A stretch of 64,000 nt of DNA from Pelagibacterales bacterium SAG-MED22 (GTDB taxonomy: Bacteria; Pseudomonadota; Alphaproteobacteria; Pelagibacterales; Pelagibacteraceae). Where the stretch lies: the NCBI GenBank assembly GCA_014653985.1, contig JACWDT010000001.1, positions 372,001 to 436,000 on the forward strand. Direction: 5' to 3'. The number at the start of each line of letters is the position of its first letter. Within the stretch, counting starts at the first letter, position 1. Below, piece after piece: positions 7,843 to 16,424 of this stretch. Position numbers and translations under genes: made by a program. The notes beneath the pieces were generated by a model. That model made no database searches. It had not been told where the DNA came from and saw only the letters and a program-made list of their open reading frames with translations.

Positions 7843-8839
7843 GTTCTCTCACCCATTTACCCTGAGCAGCCAATGTACACATTTTAGCTCTGTGATTGAA
7901 AGTTTTTTGAGTTCCTTCTATGTCTTTTATATTTTTAGACCATACTTTAAGAGCACTTTGTTGAAGAGCTCTTCCATATGAGTATGTCATGATAAAATTA
8001 GTGTTATTATTTTTATTTATCAAATCTAAATTTTCTGTAGCTTCTAATTCAGATTGACCACCTGATAAAAAAGAAATTCCAGGCACATCACTAGGAACTG
8101 AATTTTTGAGACACTGAAGTGTTTTTTTTGAGACATCTTCGCTAGATATTTTTTCTTTTGATCGAGTACCAGATAATATCATATTTGGTTTTAAAATAAT
8201 TCCTGAAAGATCAACTTTATGTAAGATTAGTTCTTCAAAACATTTTTTTATAACCTCTAATGTTTTGTTCATACAAACATCTGCAGAATGCTCTCCTTCC
8301 ATTAATATTTCAGGCTCTACTATTGGAACCATACCACTCTCTTGAACTAGTGCGGAGTATCTTGCAAGCGCATGAGCATTACTATTAATTGCTAGCTTAG
8401 TTGGATATTCTTTACTAATAGAGTAAACCCCCCTCCATTTTGTAAATCTTGCTCCAAGTTTATAATATTTTTTCAATCTATCTCTGAGGCCATCTAAACC
8501 CTCAGTAATTTTTTCTTCAGTGGAGTTTGCTAATTCTTTAGCACCTGTATCAACTTTAATTCCTGGCACAGCGCCTGAATCTGAAATAAGTTCAGGGATT
8601 GATTTTCCAAAACTTGAAGTTTGGTTTATCGTTTCATCATAAAGAATAACCCCTCCAATACAATCTTTCATGCATGCAGAAGAGAAAAGAATTTCCCTAA
8701 ACAATAGTCTATTTTCAGGAGTTGAATTTACATTTACCGCTGTAAGTCTTTTGGTCATAGTGCCATTACTTTCATCTGCAGCAAGTATACCTTTACCGTT
8801 AGAAATAATTTTTAGTGCGATTTTATTTAGTTCTGACAT
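7829..8839 (-). CDS. fba: Fructose-bisphosphate aldolase class I
   Basis: A 336-residue class I aldolase of the eukaryote-like family: GILAADESNGTMTKRL at about residues 17-32, KWRGVYS near 134, EPEILMEGEHS at 175-185, and the Schiff-base lysine in GIILKPNMILSG (K217). It cleaves or makes fructose-1,6-bisphosphate from triose phosphates without a metal. It is one base from pgk on the same strand in a tkt-gap-pgk-fba-thiE-efp-suhB arrangement, and overlaps thiE. The cluster can run in the gluconeogenic direction. Confidence 0.95.
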   Translation of the reverse strand: MSELNKIALKIISNGKGILAADESNGTMTKRLTAVNVNSTPENRLLFREILFSSACMKDCIGGVILYDETINQTSSFGKSIPELISDSGAVPGIKVDTGAKELANSTEEKITEGLDGLRDRLKKYYKLGARFTKWRGVYSISKEYPTKLAINSNAHALARYSALVQESGMVPIVEPEILMEGEHSADVCMNKTLEVIKKCFEELILHKVDLSGIILKPNMILSGTRSKEKISSEDVSKKTLQCLKNSVPSDVPGISFLSGGQSELEATENLDLINKNNNTNFIMTYSYGRALQQSALKVWSKNIKDIEGTQKTFNHRAKMCTLAAQGKWVRELESK

Positions 8840-10024
8840 TTATTGATTTAATGCGGTTATACCAGGAAGCTTTTTACCTTCAAGGTATTCTAAAAAGGCT
8901 CCACCTGCAGTTGAAACAAAGTTAAAACCATCAACAGCCTTTATACTGTTTAATAATGAGACTGTATCTCCTCCACCAACAACTGAAAAAATTTTGTTTA
9001 ATTTATTATTTTTAATTATTGTTTTTGCTATTTCAATGCTGCCGTTTGCAAAATTAGGGTTTTCAAAATACCCAGCAGGTCCATTCCACAATATGGTCTT
9101 ACTTGAACTAATAATATTTGTTATTTTATCAATAGTTTTTGGGCCAATGTCTAAAATCATTTCATCACTCAAAATTTCATTTAATTCCCTTTTTTTGTAT
9201 GATCCATTTAAGTCTTTAGATACAAGCACATCTTCTGGATAACTTATTTCACATTTTTCTTTTTTCGAAAGTGAAATAATTTCTTCAATGATTGAGTCAC
9301 AATTTTTTTCTTTAATAGATTTTCCAATATTGTGACCAAAGTACTCAATAAAATTATTTACCATAGCTCCGACAATAATAATATTATCAAATTTAGGTAT
9401 TAAATTTTTAATAATATCAATTTTGGTCGAAATTTTGGATCCTCCAATTATACATGATATTGGTTTCGTAATTTCAGATGTAATTTTGGTAAGGGCATTA
9501 ATTTCTAAATCTATTTGTAATCCAGAAAATGACGGCAGGAATTTAGAAATTTTAACAATTGAGGCATGTGAACGATGAGAACAAGAGAAAGCATCATTAA
9601 CATAAATGTCACCAAAACTTGCTAGGTGCTCTGCAAACTTATTATCATTTTTTTCTTCTTCTGCATAATACCTAATATTTTCTAACATTAAGATTTCCTC
9701 ATCAAAATTATCGAAAAAATCCTTATTTTTAATTTCATTTATATTTTGTGTAATTAATTTCACATTTAAACCTAATTGTTCCTCTAAATTTTCACAAATT
9801 GGTTTTAATGAAAGTTCTTTTAAAGTCTTACCTCTTGGTCTACCCACATGTGATAAAATAATAATTTTAGCTTTTTGTCTGTTAAGAAATTTTAAAGTAG
9901 GTAGAATTTTGTCTATTCTAGTTGTGTCAGTTATTTCCCCTTTAACTATGGGAACGTTTAGGTCTAATCTTAGTAATATTTTTTTATCACGAAGATTTGT
10001 TTCGTTTTTAATACTTCTCATCAA
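8840..10024 (-). CDS. pgk: Phosphoglycerate kinase
   Basis: A 394-residue Pgk that interconverts 1,3-bisphosphoglycerate and 3-phosphoglycerate with ADP/ATP. Family motifs are complete: LLRLDLNVPI near residue 17, SHVGRPRG near 58, YVNDAFSCSHRSHAS near 143-157, GGSKISTKI near 203, and the C-terminal SVVGGGDTVSLL and STAGGAFLEYLEGK. It overlaps the gap stop by 4 bases and runs directly into fba. Two ATG codons open the frame; either could be used. Confidence 0.97.
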   Translation of the reverse strand: MMRSIKNETNLRDKKILLRLDLNVPIVKGEITDTTRIDKILPTLKFLNRQKAKIIILSHVGRPRGKTLKELSLKPICENLEEQLGLNVKLITQNINEIKNKDFFDNFDEEILMLENIRYYAEEEKNDNKFAEHLASFGDIYVNDAFSCSHRSHASIVKISKFLPSFSGLQIDLEINALTKITSEITKPISCIIGGSKISTKIDIIKNLIPKFDNIIIVGAMVNNFIEYFGHNIGKSIKEKNCDSIIEEIISLSKKEKCEISYPEDVLVSKDLNGSYKKRELNEILSDEMILDIGPKTIDKITNIISSSKTILWNGPAGYFENPNFANGSIEIAKTIIKNNKLNKIFSVVGGGDTVSLLNSIKAVDGFNFVSTAGGAFLEYLEGKKLPGITALNQ

Positions 10025-11028
10025 GGGATTTTGTGCAAATTTTCAGCTATATCACACATTCTGTTAGAAAAACCCCATTCGTTGTCATACCAAGCCGAAA
10101 TTTTACCCATATTTGCTCCAACTACACTTGTTAAAGACGCATCAACAATTGCAGAGGCTGAATGATGATTGAAATCAACAGAAACTAATTTTTCATACGT
10201 TACTTCTAAAATTCTTTTTAATTCTCTTTTTGAAGCTAATTCAAATTCATAATTTATATTTTTTATATTAATTTCTTTTTTCGTACAAAAAACTAATTCT
10301 ACAAGAGAAACATTTGGTGTAGGTACTCTCATCGCCACACCTTCTAATTTTCCTTTCAAACTTGGAATTATTTCACCTATTGCTTTTGATGCTCCAGTTG
10401 ATGTAGGAACAATTGACTGACTTGCAGATCGAGCTCTTCTTGGATCTTTATGAGAATTGTCCAAAATTCTTTGGTCACTGGTAAATGAATGAATAGTAGT
10501 CATAAAACCTTTTTCAATTTCAAATTTTTTGTGAATTACATCTACAACTGGTGCCAAACAATTCGTAGTACATGAAGCAGCTGAGATTATTTTATCTTTT
10601 TTAGATAAGGTGTTTTCGTTAACACCAAAAACTATTGTTTTGTCTGCATTTTTGCATGGAGCAGATACAATTACTTTTTTTGCACCATTTTTAATATGAG
10701 CTTCAAGTTTTTCTCTTGAGTTAAATTTACCTGTACATTCTAAAACATAGTCAACATCATACTTCTTCCAATCAATTTTTTTGATCTTGGGCTCTTGAGA
10801 AAATGAAATTTTTTGTTTATTTATTATTAAATTATTTTCATCAAATTTAATATCAGAATTAAATTTTCCGTGGATAGAATCATATCTAATTAATTTACCT
10901 GTAGCTTCTGAACTTGATCTGTTATTAATATGCTGAATCTTTAAATTTTTATTTCGACTTTCAAAAATTGATCTGACAATCATACGACCAATTCTACCCA
11001 TTCCATTAATTCCTATTTTGATTGCCAT
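10021..11028 (-). CDS. gap: Glyceraldehyde-3-phosphate dehydrogenase
   Basis: A 335-residue GAPDH with GINGMGRIGR at 7-16, the catalytic ASCTTNCLAP (C153) and the C-terminal WYDNEWGFSNRM. The coenzyme-selecting strand end reads HINNR (residues 33-37), where NAD enzymes usually have an Asp after the first Asn; the S-loop reads KDPRRARSAS, with Pro in place of the Leu of the usual NAD form. These changes are compatible with NADP use, which is inference. It sits between tkt and pgk in one transcription unit. Confidence 0.95.
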   Translation of the reverse strand: MAIKIGINGMGRIGRMIVRSIFESRNKNLKIQHINNRSSSEATGKLIRYDSIHGKFNSDIKFDENNLIINKQKISFSQEPKIKKIDWKKYDVDYVLECTGKFNSREKLEAHIKNGAKKVIVSAPCKNADKTIVFGVNENTLSKKDKIISAASCTTNCLAPVVDVIHKKFEIEKGFMTTIHSFTSDQRILDNSHKDPRRARSASQSIVPTSTGASKAIGEIIPSLKGKLEGVAMRVPTPNVSLVELVFCTKKEINIKNINYEFELASKRELKRILEVTYEKLVSVDFNHHSASAIVDASLTSVVGANMGKISAWYDNEWGFSNRMCDIAENLHKIP

Positions 11029-11030
11029 AT

Positions 11031-12989
11031 TTAGTTTCCTATCATTTTTTTGGTTTTACTGGCAATATTTGAAGCTGTTAGCCCAAAGTGTTTAAAAATA
11101 TCTTTGTAGGGTGCACTCTTGCCAAATTCATTGATTCCAAATGTTAGACCTGAACTCCCTACATATTTTTTCCAACAATCACTGGATCCAGCTTCTATTG
11201 AAATTTTAAATTTAGTTTCATTTAAAATTTTACTTTTATATAACTTTGATTGTAAATCGAAAAGCTCCATAGATGGCATTGATATAACCTTACAGTATAT
11301 TTTATCTTTGGCTAATTTATGACCAGTTTCGATTGCTAAATTGACCTCTGAACCGCTTGCAAATATTGTTAAATTAATTTTATTATTAGTTCTCAAAACT
11401 TCATAGGCTCCCAAAGAACATTTATTTATATTTGTAAATGATTTTCTTATGGGATTTAGGCCCTGTCTTGTTAAAGATAAAATACTTGGTGTTTTAGAAC
11501 TTTTTAAAGCATGCTCCCAACATTCAATTGTTTCAACTCTGTCTGCTGGCCTAAAAACATTTAAATTTGGAATTGATCGCAAACCTAAGAGCTGCTCAAT
11601 TGGCTGATGAGTTGGCCCATCCTCTCCAAGTCCTATAGAGTCATGCGTCATTACATATATCACTCTTTTTTTCATTAACGCAGATAACCTAATTGAAGGT
11701 TTGCAATAATCAGAAAATATTAAAAAAGTTCCACCATATGGAATTAAATTACCATAGAGTGCAATACCATTCATTATCCCACTCATTGCATGCTCTCTTA
11801 CTCCGTAGTGAATATAATCTCCACTAAAATCTCCAGGCTTAATTATTTTTTGATATTTTGTTTTTGTGTTGTTAGATCCTGCTAAATCAGCAGAGCCACC
11901 AATTAAGTTATGATTTTGGCTTGTTAATGCATTAAGCGTCAACTCAGAGCATTTTCTAGTAGCTAAATTTTTAGGCTCCAAAATTGCATTTCTTTTTTCT
12001 CTTCTCAATATACTTTTTGAATTATTTTTTATTATATTTTTAAATTTTGTTTTATTTTTGTTAAATATCCTAATCCATTTTTTTTCTTGAGTTTCGCCTC
12101 TTTGTCCAATTTTTCTCCACTCTTTCAAAAAATTATTCGGAATATTAAAAGGTTTATTGTTCCAATTTAGGGCTTTTCTAACAAGTTCAATTTCCTCTAA
12201 ACCTAGGGGACTTCCATGGGAAGACGCTTTGCCTGATTTATTTGGTGAGCCATATCCAATTTTAGTTTTACAAGAAATAACAGTTGGTTTTTTTGCTTTT
12301 TGAACATTTCTTAATGCTTTAAAAATTTCTTTTTCATTATGTCCATTTATTAAAATATAATCCCAACCATAACCTTCAAATCTTTTTTTAAAATTATCCG
12401 AAACAGCTAGATCTGTTGGACCATCAATTGAAATTGAATTGTTATCAAAAAGCATTACTAAATTTTTAAGCTTTAAATGTCCCGCTAAACTCATTGCCTC
12501 ATGACTTATTCCTTCCATTAAACACCCATCTCCAGCCAAAACATAAGTTTTGTGATTAATTAAATCATTTCCTAATTTTTTTTTTAAAATTTCCTCTGCG
12601 ATTGCAAATCCCACTGCGTTTGCAATTCCTTGTCCAAGAGGTCCTGTTGTTGTTTCTATACCTGAATTTGGATGGTATTCAGGATGACCGGCACATATCG
12701 AGTTTAGCTGTCTGAAATTTTTTATATTACTTAATGAAATACTCTTATATCCAGTTAAAAACAGTAAAGAGTATAAAAGCATTGATCCATGACCTGCAGA
12801 CAAAACGAATCTATCTCTATTCATCCAATTTGGACTTTTAGGATTAAATCTTAAAAAATTCTTAAAAAGTACCGTTACAACATCCGCCATACCCATTGGC
12901 ATACCTGGGTGTCCAGAATTAGCTTTTTGAACCGCATCTATTGATAAAAATCTGATGCAATTTGCTAAATCATTATGTAGTTTATTCAA
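11031..12989 (-). CDS. tkt: Transketolase
   Basis: A 652-residue thiamine-diphosphate enzyme moving two-carbon units in the pentose phosphate pathway. Markers: RFLSIDAVQKANSGHPGMPMGMADV at the N-terminus, the TPP motif GDGCLMEGISHEAMSLAGHLKLKNLVMLFDNN (about residues 155-186), and the pyrimidine-domain IHYGVREHAMSGIMNG and THDSIGLGEDGPTHQP. Full length. It is the first gene of the leftward unit, with a 51-base gap to the divergent DUF4164 gene at 13041, which must hold both promoters. Confidence 0.97.
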   Translation of the reverse strand: MNKLHNDLANCIRFLSIDAVQKANSGHPGMPMGMADVVTVLFKNFLRFNPKSPNWMNRDRFVLSAGHGSMLLYSLLFLTGYKSISLSNIKNFRQLNSICAGHPEYHPNSGIETTTGPLGQGIANAVGFAIAEEILKKKLGNDLINHKTYVLAGDGCLMEGISHEAMSLAGHLKLKNLVMLFDNNSISIDGPTDLAVSDNFKKRFEGYGWDYILINGHNEKEIFKALRNVQKAKKPTVISCKTKIGYGSPNKSGKASSHGSPLGLEEIELVRKALNWNNKPFNIPNNFLKEWRKIGQRGETQEKKWIRIFNKNKTKFKNIIKNNSKSILRREKRNAILEPKNLATRKCSELTLNALTSQNHNLIGGSADLAGSNNTKTKYQKIIKPGDFSGDYIHYGVREHAMSGIMNGIALYGNLIPYGGTFLIFSDYCKPSIRLSALMKKRVIYVMTHDSIGLGEDGPTHQPIEQLLGLRSIPNLNVFRPADRVETIECWEHALKSSKTPSILSLTRQGLNPIRKSFTNINKCSLGAYEVLRTNNKINLTIFASGSEVNLAIETGHKLAKDKIYCKVISMPSMELFDLQSKLYKSKILNETKFKISIEAGSSDCWKKYVGSSGLTFGINEFGKSAPYKDIFKHFGLTASNIASKTKKMIGN

Positions 12990-13040
12990 AATTATCCTGA
13001 CTAGACTAAGAAGAATCTATTTAATACTATATCTATATAT

Positions 13041-13364
13041 ATGAATTCTATAAACGAAAAAGAAAAAAAATTAATTTCTGTTTTAGATGAATTAAAAAAT
13101 TTAGACCTAACTAATCCAAAGTTACAAAATAATATTGAAAATTTAAGTAACCAAAAAAATCAATTAGAAATTGAAAAAAATGAGTTAGAAATTAAATATA
13201 AAGAACTACTAGAGGAGCATGGCTTGCTATCGAAGGAATTAGAGGAAATTAAAAATAAAGAAAAACAGGAAGAAAGAAAACAAATCGAATTTTCTGAAAA
13301 AATTGATGAATTAAATCAAGAAACAGATACTTTGTTGGAAGAAATTGATAAATGGGAAATGTAA
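13041..13364 (+). CDS. DUF4164-type coiled-coil protein upstream of zapA
   Basis: A 107-residue, highly charged protein made almost wholly of Glu, Lys, Leu, Asn and Gln, predicted as one long coiled coil. Small coiled-coil proteins (DUF4164) at this position, between a divergent tkt and zapA, are typical of Alphaproteobacteria. The role is not established; association with the division ring is a reasonable guess from linkage. Its 3' end overlaps the zapA start by 13 bases. Confidence 0.7.
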   Translation: MNSINEKEKKLISVLDELKNLDLTNPKLQNNIENLSNQKNQLEIEKNELEIKYKELLEEHGLLSKELEEIKNKEKQEERKQIEFSEKIDELNQETDTLLEEIDKWEM

Positions 13365-13798
13365 CTATTAAATTTAATAATAAAGAATTCATATTGTCCT
13401 GTGAGGATGGACAAGAAGAACATTTAGAAAAATTACTAATCCAAATTAGCCAAAAGTTTAATAATTTAAAAAATGATTTAGGCAATCTAGGTGAAAATAA
13501 ACTTCTGTTAATTACAGCAGTGAAAATAATGGATGAGTATTATGAGACAAAAAATAAAGTTGAGCGAAGAAAAAATGAATTCAAAGATTTGTCAAATAAA
13601 TTTAAAGAACTTAAATCCTTAATTTATGAATATCGAGATAAGAAAGAAGATGAGATAAAAAAGCTTAATTTAAATCATGAAGATTTTAAAATTGAGATTG
13701 AAAATAATCAAAAAAAATATGAGCAGTTAATTGATGAAGCAGCTGACCGAATATCAAATTTTGTCAAAAAGGCAAAAATAGATAATCTATCCCAATAA
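13352..13798 (+). CDS. zapA: Cell division protein ZapA
   Basis: A 148-residue protein. The N-terminal ZapA head domain begins GNVTIKFNNKEFILSCEDGQEEHLEKLLIQI and runs to about residue 65, followed by a long coiled coil. ZapA binds and crosslinks FtsZ filaments at midcell. The coil extends past the usual bacterial length of about 110 residues. It overlaps the upstream coiled-coil gene, and only 4 bases separate it from the next gene, so there is no room for the 6S RNA often found at this site. Confidence 0.85.
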   Translation: MGNVTIKFNNKEFILSCEDGQEEHLEKLLIQISQKFNNLKNDLGNLGENKLLLITAVKIMDEYYETKNKVERRKNEFKDLSNKFKELKSLIYEYRDKKEDEIKKLNLNHEDFKIEIENNQKKYEQLIDEAADRISNFVKKAKIDNLSQ

Positions 13799-13802
13799 AT
13801 TT

Positions 13803-14345
13803 GTGATAAAATCAAAGTTAAGAGATAAAGTATTAAAATTAAGAAAAAGTAAGTCAAAAACATCAATTAATATAAATCCTAGTAATATTTATTCATATCT
13901 TAAAAAAAAAAATTATAATTTAAAAATTATAGGTGGATACTATCCATCAAACTATGAAATTAACGATTTAAAAATTTTAAATTATTTTTTTAAAAAAGGC
14001 TCTACAATTTCACTCCCAAAAATTAAAAAAAAAAGTCAAATGGAATTTTATAAATGGTATGAAAATGATCCTTTGTTAATAAATAAATATGGCATCCCAG
14101 AACCAGAGACCACCAATAGAGTTTACCCTGATATCTTATTTGTTCCTTTGGTGGCATTTGATAAAAAATTAAATAGATTAGGTTATGGGGGTGGTTTTTA
14201 TGACCGATACATTCAAAAGATATCAAAGATTAAAAAAGTAGTAAAAATTGGTCTTGCTTTTTCTTTTCAAAAATTAAAGATCATACCAGTTAACAAACAT
14301 GATAAGAAATTAGATATAATTATAACTGAGAAAAAGATTATTTAA
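13803..14345 (+). CDS. 5-formyltetrahydrofolate cyclo-ligase
   Basis: A 180-residue enzyme that converts 5-formyl-THF to 5,10-methenyl-THF with ATP. The diagnostic substrate motif is LNRLGYGGGFYDRYI (about residues 128-142), preceded by DILFVPLVAFD. It starts with GTG at 13803; no better ATG is available before the conserved N-terminal KSKLRDKVLKLRK. The stop codon overlaps the ATG of the following gene by one base. The zapA - 5-FCL - phosphoesterase order is common in Alphaproteobacteria. Confidence 0.9.
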   Translation: MIKSKLRDKVLKLRKSKSKTSININPSNIYSYLKKKNYNLKIIGGYYPSNYEINDLKILNYFFKKGSTISLPKIKKKSQMEFYKWYENDPLLINKYGIPEPETTNRVYPDILFVPLVAFDKKLNRLGYGGGFYDRYIQKISKIKKVVKIGLAFSFQKLKIIPVNKHDKKLDIIITEKKII

Positions 14346-15145
14346 TGAAAATATTATTTTTGGGCGATGTTGTAGGTATGGCTGGTTGTTTAAAGTTGAC
14401 TAACAATCTCTTAAGTGAAATTAAATCAAAAAATGTCGATTTTGTAATTGCTAATGGTGAAAATGCTGCTTCTCAAGGGGTGGGACTAACGAAGGAAATA
14501 TGTAAAGATTTTTTTAATTGTGGAGTAAATGTTATCACAACTGGAAACCATGTTTGGGACCAAAAAGAAATTATGGAGTATATTGAGAAGGAAGAAAGAT
14601 TATTACGTCCTAAAAATCTTTTTGAACCCGCACCGGGAAAAGGATTTAATATTTATAAAACAAATAACAATATAAAAATTGGTGTTTTGAATTTGATGGG
14701 AAATGTATTTATGAAAAAGTGTGAAGATGTTTTTCAAGCTTCAAAAAAATTTTTAAGTGAGAATAAATTAAAAGAAGATTATGACATACTTGTTGTTGAT
14801 TTTCATGGTGAAATAACAAGTGAAAAAAACGCTATTGGTCATTTTTTTGATGGTAAAGCTTCGCTTGTAGTAGGAACTCACACTCATATACCAACTAATG
14901 ATGCAAGAATTTTAAATAATGGTACAGGATATCAAACAGACGCTGGTATGTGTGGCGACTATGATTCAGTTATTGGCATGAATAAAGAAAATTCATTAAA
15001 TAGATTTTTAAAAAAAAACTCCACTAAACATTTTCCAGCTATTGGTGAGGCTACTTTGAGTGGTGTTATAGTTGAATGTAATATAGAAACTGGCTTAGCA
15101 AATAACATTCAGAGCTATATATATGGAAATCTTCTAAAAAATTAA
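14345..15145 (+). CDS. YmdB-like metallophosphoesterase (TIGR00282 family)
   Basis: A 266-residue calcineurin-type phosphoesterase. Metal ligands are seen in FLGDVVGMAG (residues 5-14), IANGENAASQGVG (about 36-48), TTGNHVWDQ (about 66-74), VVDFHGE and VVGTHTHIPT. The family (YmdB in Bacillus) hydrolyses 2',3'-cyclic nucleotides. Translationally coupled to the upstream cyclo-ligase and 9 bases before the YebC gene. Confidence 0.9.
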   Translation: MKILFLGDVVGMAGCLKLTNNLLSEIKSKNVDFVIANGENAASQGVGLTKEICKDFFNCGVNVITTGNHVWDQKEIMEYIEKEERLLRPKNLFEPAPGKGFNIYKTNNNIKIGVLNLMGNVFMKKCEDVFQASKKFLSENKLKEDYDILVVDFHGEITSEKNAIGHFFDGKASLVVGTHTHIPTNDARILNNGTGYQTDAGMCGDYDSVIGMNKENSLNRFLKKNSTKHFPAIGEATLSGVIVECNIETGLANNIQSYIYGNLLKN

Positions 15146-15154
15146 ATAAAACAT

Positions 15155-15880
15155 ATGGCAGGACATTCTCACTGGGCTGGAATAAAGCATAAAAAAGGAA
15201 AAGCTGATAAACAGCGTTCAAAAATTTTTTCAAAATTATCAAAAGAAATTACAGTTGCCGCAAAACTTGGTGATAAAGATCCCACAATGAATCCTAGGTT
15301 GCGATCTGCTATTCAGGCTGCTAGATCTGCGAATATGCCTAAGGACAATATTGAGAGAGCAATTGATAAATCTTCAACAGTAACTGGATCAAATTTTGAG
15401 AATTTAAGATATGAGGGATTTGGCCCTGATAAAATTGCTGTCATAGTGGAGACGCTAACAGATAATAAAAATAGAACAGCCTCCAACATAAGAACAATTT
15501 TTCAAAAAAATGGAGGGAGTTTAGGATCTCAGGGATCTGCCTCTCATAATTTTAAACAACTGGGAGTCATTAAGATTGATAAAAAAGAAATCTCTGAGGA
15601 CAGTATATTGGAATTAGCTATTGATGCTGGAGCTGATGAATGTATATCTCATAGCGATTTTCATGAAATTCATTGTCCTATTAGTGAAATTTATAATGTC
15701 AAAAAAAATTTAGAAAAAACAATATCAAATTTTATTTCAACAGAGATAGAATGGATACCTCTAAATAGTGTAGATATTCAGAATGAAAAAAAAGATGAGG
15801 TAACAGAATTTTTAGACAGTTTAGAAGATGATGACGATGTACAAAATATTTTTTCAAATGTAAATTTAGAGGTTAATTGA
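15155..15880 (+). CDS. yebC: YebC/PmpR-family protein
   Basis: A 241-residue protein starting MAGHSHWAGIKHKKGKADKQRSKIFSKL, the fixed YebC N-terminus, with MPKDNIERAIDK and the acidic C-terminal tail. The family is described both as transcriptional regulators and, more recently, as ribosome-associated factors helping proline-rich translation. In many Proteobacteria it starts the yebC-ruvCAB-ybgC-tolQRAB block, and here the neighbouring gene is a RuvC-like nuclease. Its TGA overlaps the downstream ATG (TGATG). Confidence 0.95.
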   Translation: MAGHSHWAGIKHKKGKADKQRSKIFSKLSKEITVAAKLGDKDPTMNPRLRSAIQAARSANMPKDNIERAIDKSSTVTGSNFENLRYEGFGPDKIAVIVETLTDNKNRTASNIRTIFQKNGGSLGSQGSASHNFKQLGVIKIDKKEISEDSILELAIDAGADECISHSDFHEIHCPISEIYNVKKNLEKTISNFISTEIEWIPLNSVDIQNEKKDEVTEFLDSLEDDDDVQNIFSNVNLEVN

Positions 15881-16371
15881 TGCTAATAATAGGGATTGAT
15901 CCAGGAATATCAGGGTCAATTTGTTTCTTTCAAGATGGAGCAATAAAAGATGTGTTAGAGATGCCGACCATGATTGAGGGTAAAAAGAATAAAAAGCAAG
16001 TAAATGGATCTCAGATTTTTAATGAAATTTCACAGAAAATAAAAAATATAGATAAAAAAAATATAAAAGTGGTTATAGAGCATGTTACAGCAATGCCAGG
16101 TCAAGGGGTTACCAGTATGTTCAATTTTGGTCAATCTTTTGGAATACTCAAAGGAATTTGTAGTGCTATGCAGCTTTCAGTCTACTTTGTTCGACCTGCA
16201 AAGTGGAAAAGATATTTTAATTTAATTAATTCTGAAAAAGATGCAAGTAGAACAAGAGCAATTGAAATTTTTCCTTATTATTCATCACATCTATCAAGAA
16301 AAAAGGATTCTAATAAGGCAGATGCTATTCTAATAGCTAGTTATTTCTTTGAGACATATAAAGAAGAGTAA
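15880..16371 (+). CDS. RuvC-like Holliday-junction nuclease, phage-type subfamily
   Basis: A 163-residue RNase H-fold nuclease. Acidic candidates are D7 in IIGIDPGISG, E67 in VVIEHVTAMPGQG, and D143/D148 in KKDSNKADAILIASY. The middle segment VTSMFNFGQSFGILKGICSAM and RPAKWKRYF resemble the short RuvC-like resolvases carried by phages rather than E. coli RuvC. The ATG at 15880 overlaps the yebC stop and is preferred over the in-frame TTG three bases earlier. It occupies the ruvC position, but ruvA, ruvB and ybgC do not follow; tolQ comes next. Confidence 0.8.
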   Translation: MLIIGIDPGISGSICFFQDGAIKDVLEMPTMIEGKKNKKQVNGSQIFNEISQKIKNIDKKNIKVVIEHVTAMPGQGVTSMFNFGQSFGILKGICSAMQLSVYFVRPAKWKRYFNLINSEKDASRTRAIEIFPYYSSHLSRKKDSNKADAILIASYFFETYKEE

Positions 16372-16424
16372 TAAGAGAGTAATTCAAGTCAAATTCATGA
16401 CACATTTAAGTGTGAAGAGTAATT

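Noticed and set aside
13799-13802. 6S RNA gene at the usual zapA/5-FCL site
   Set aside because: Four bases only; nothing can fit.
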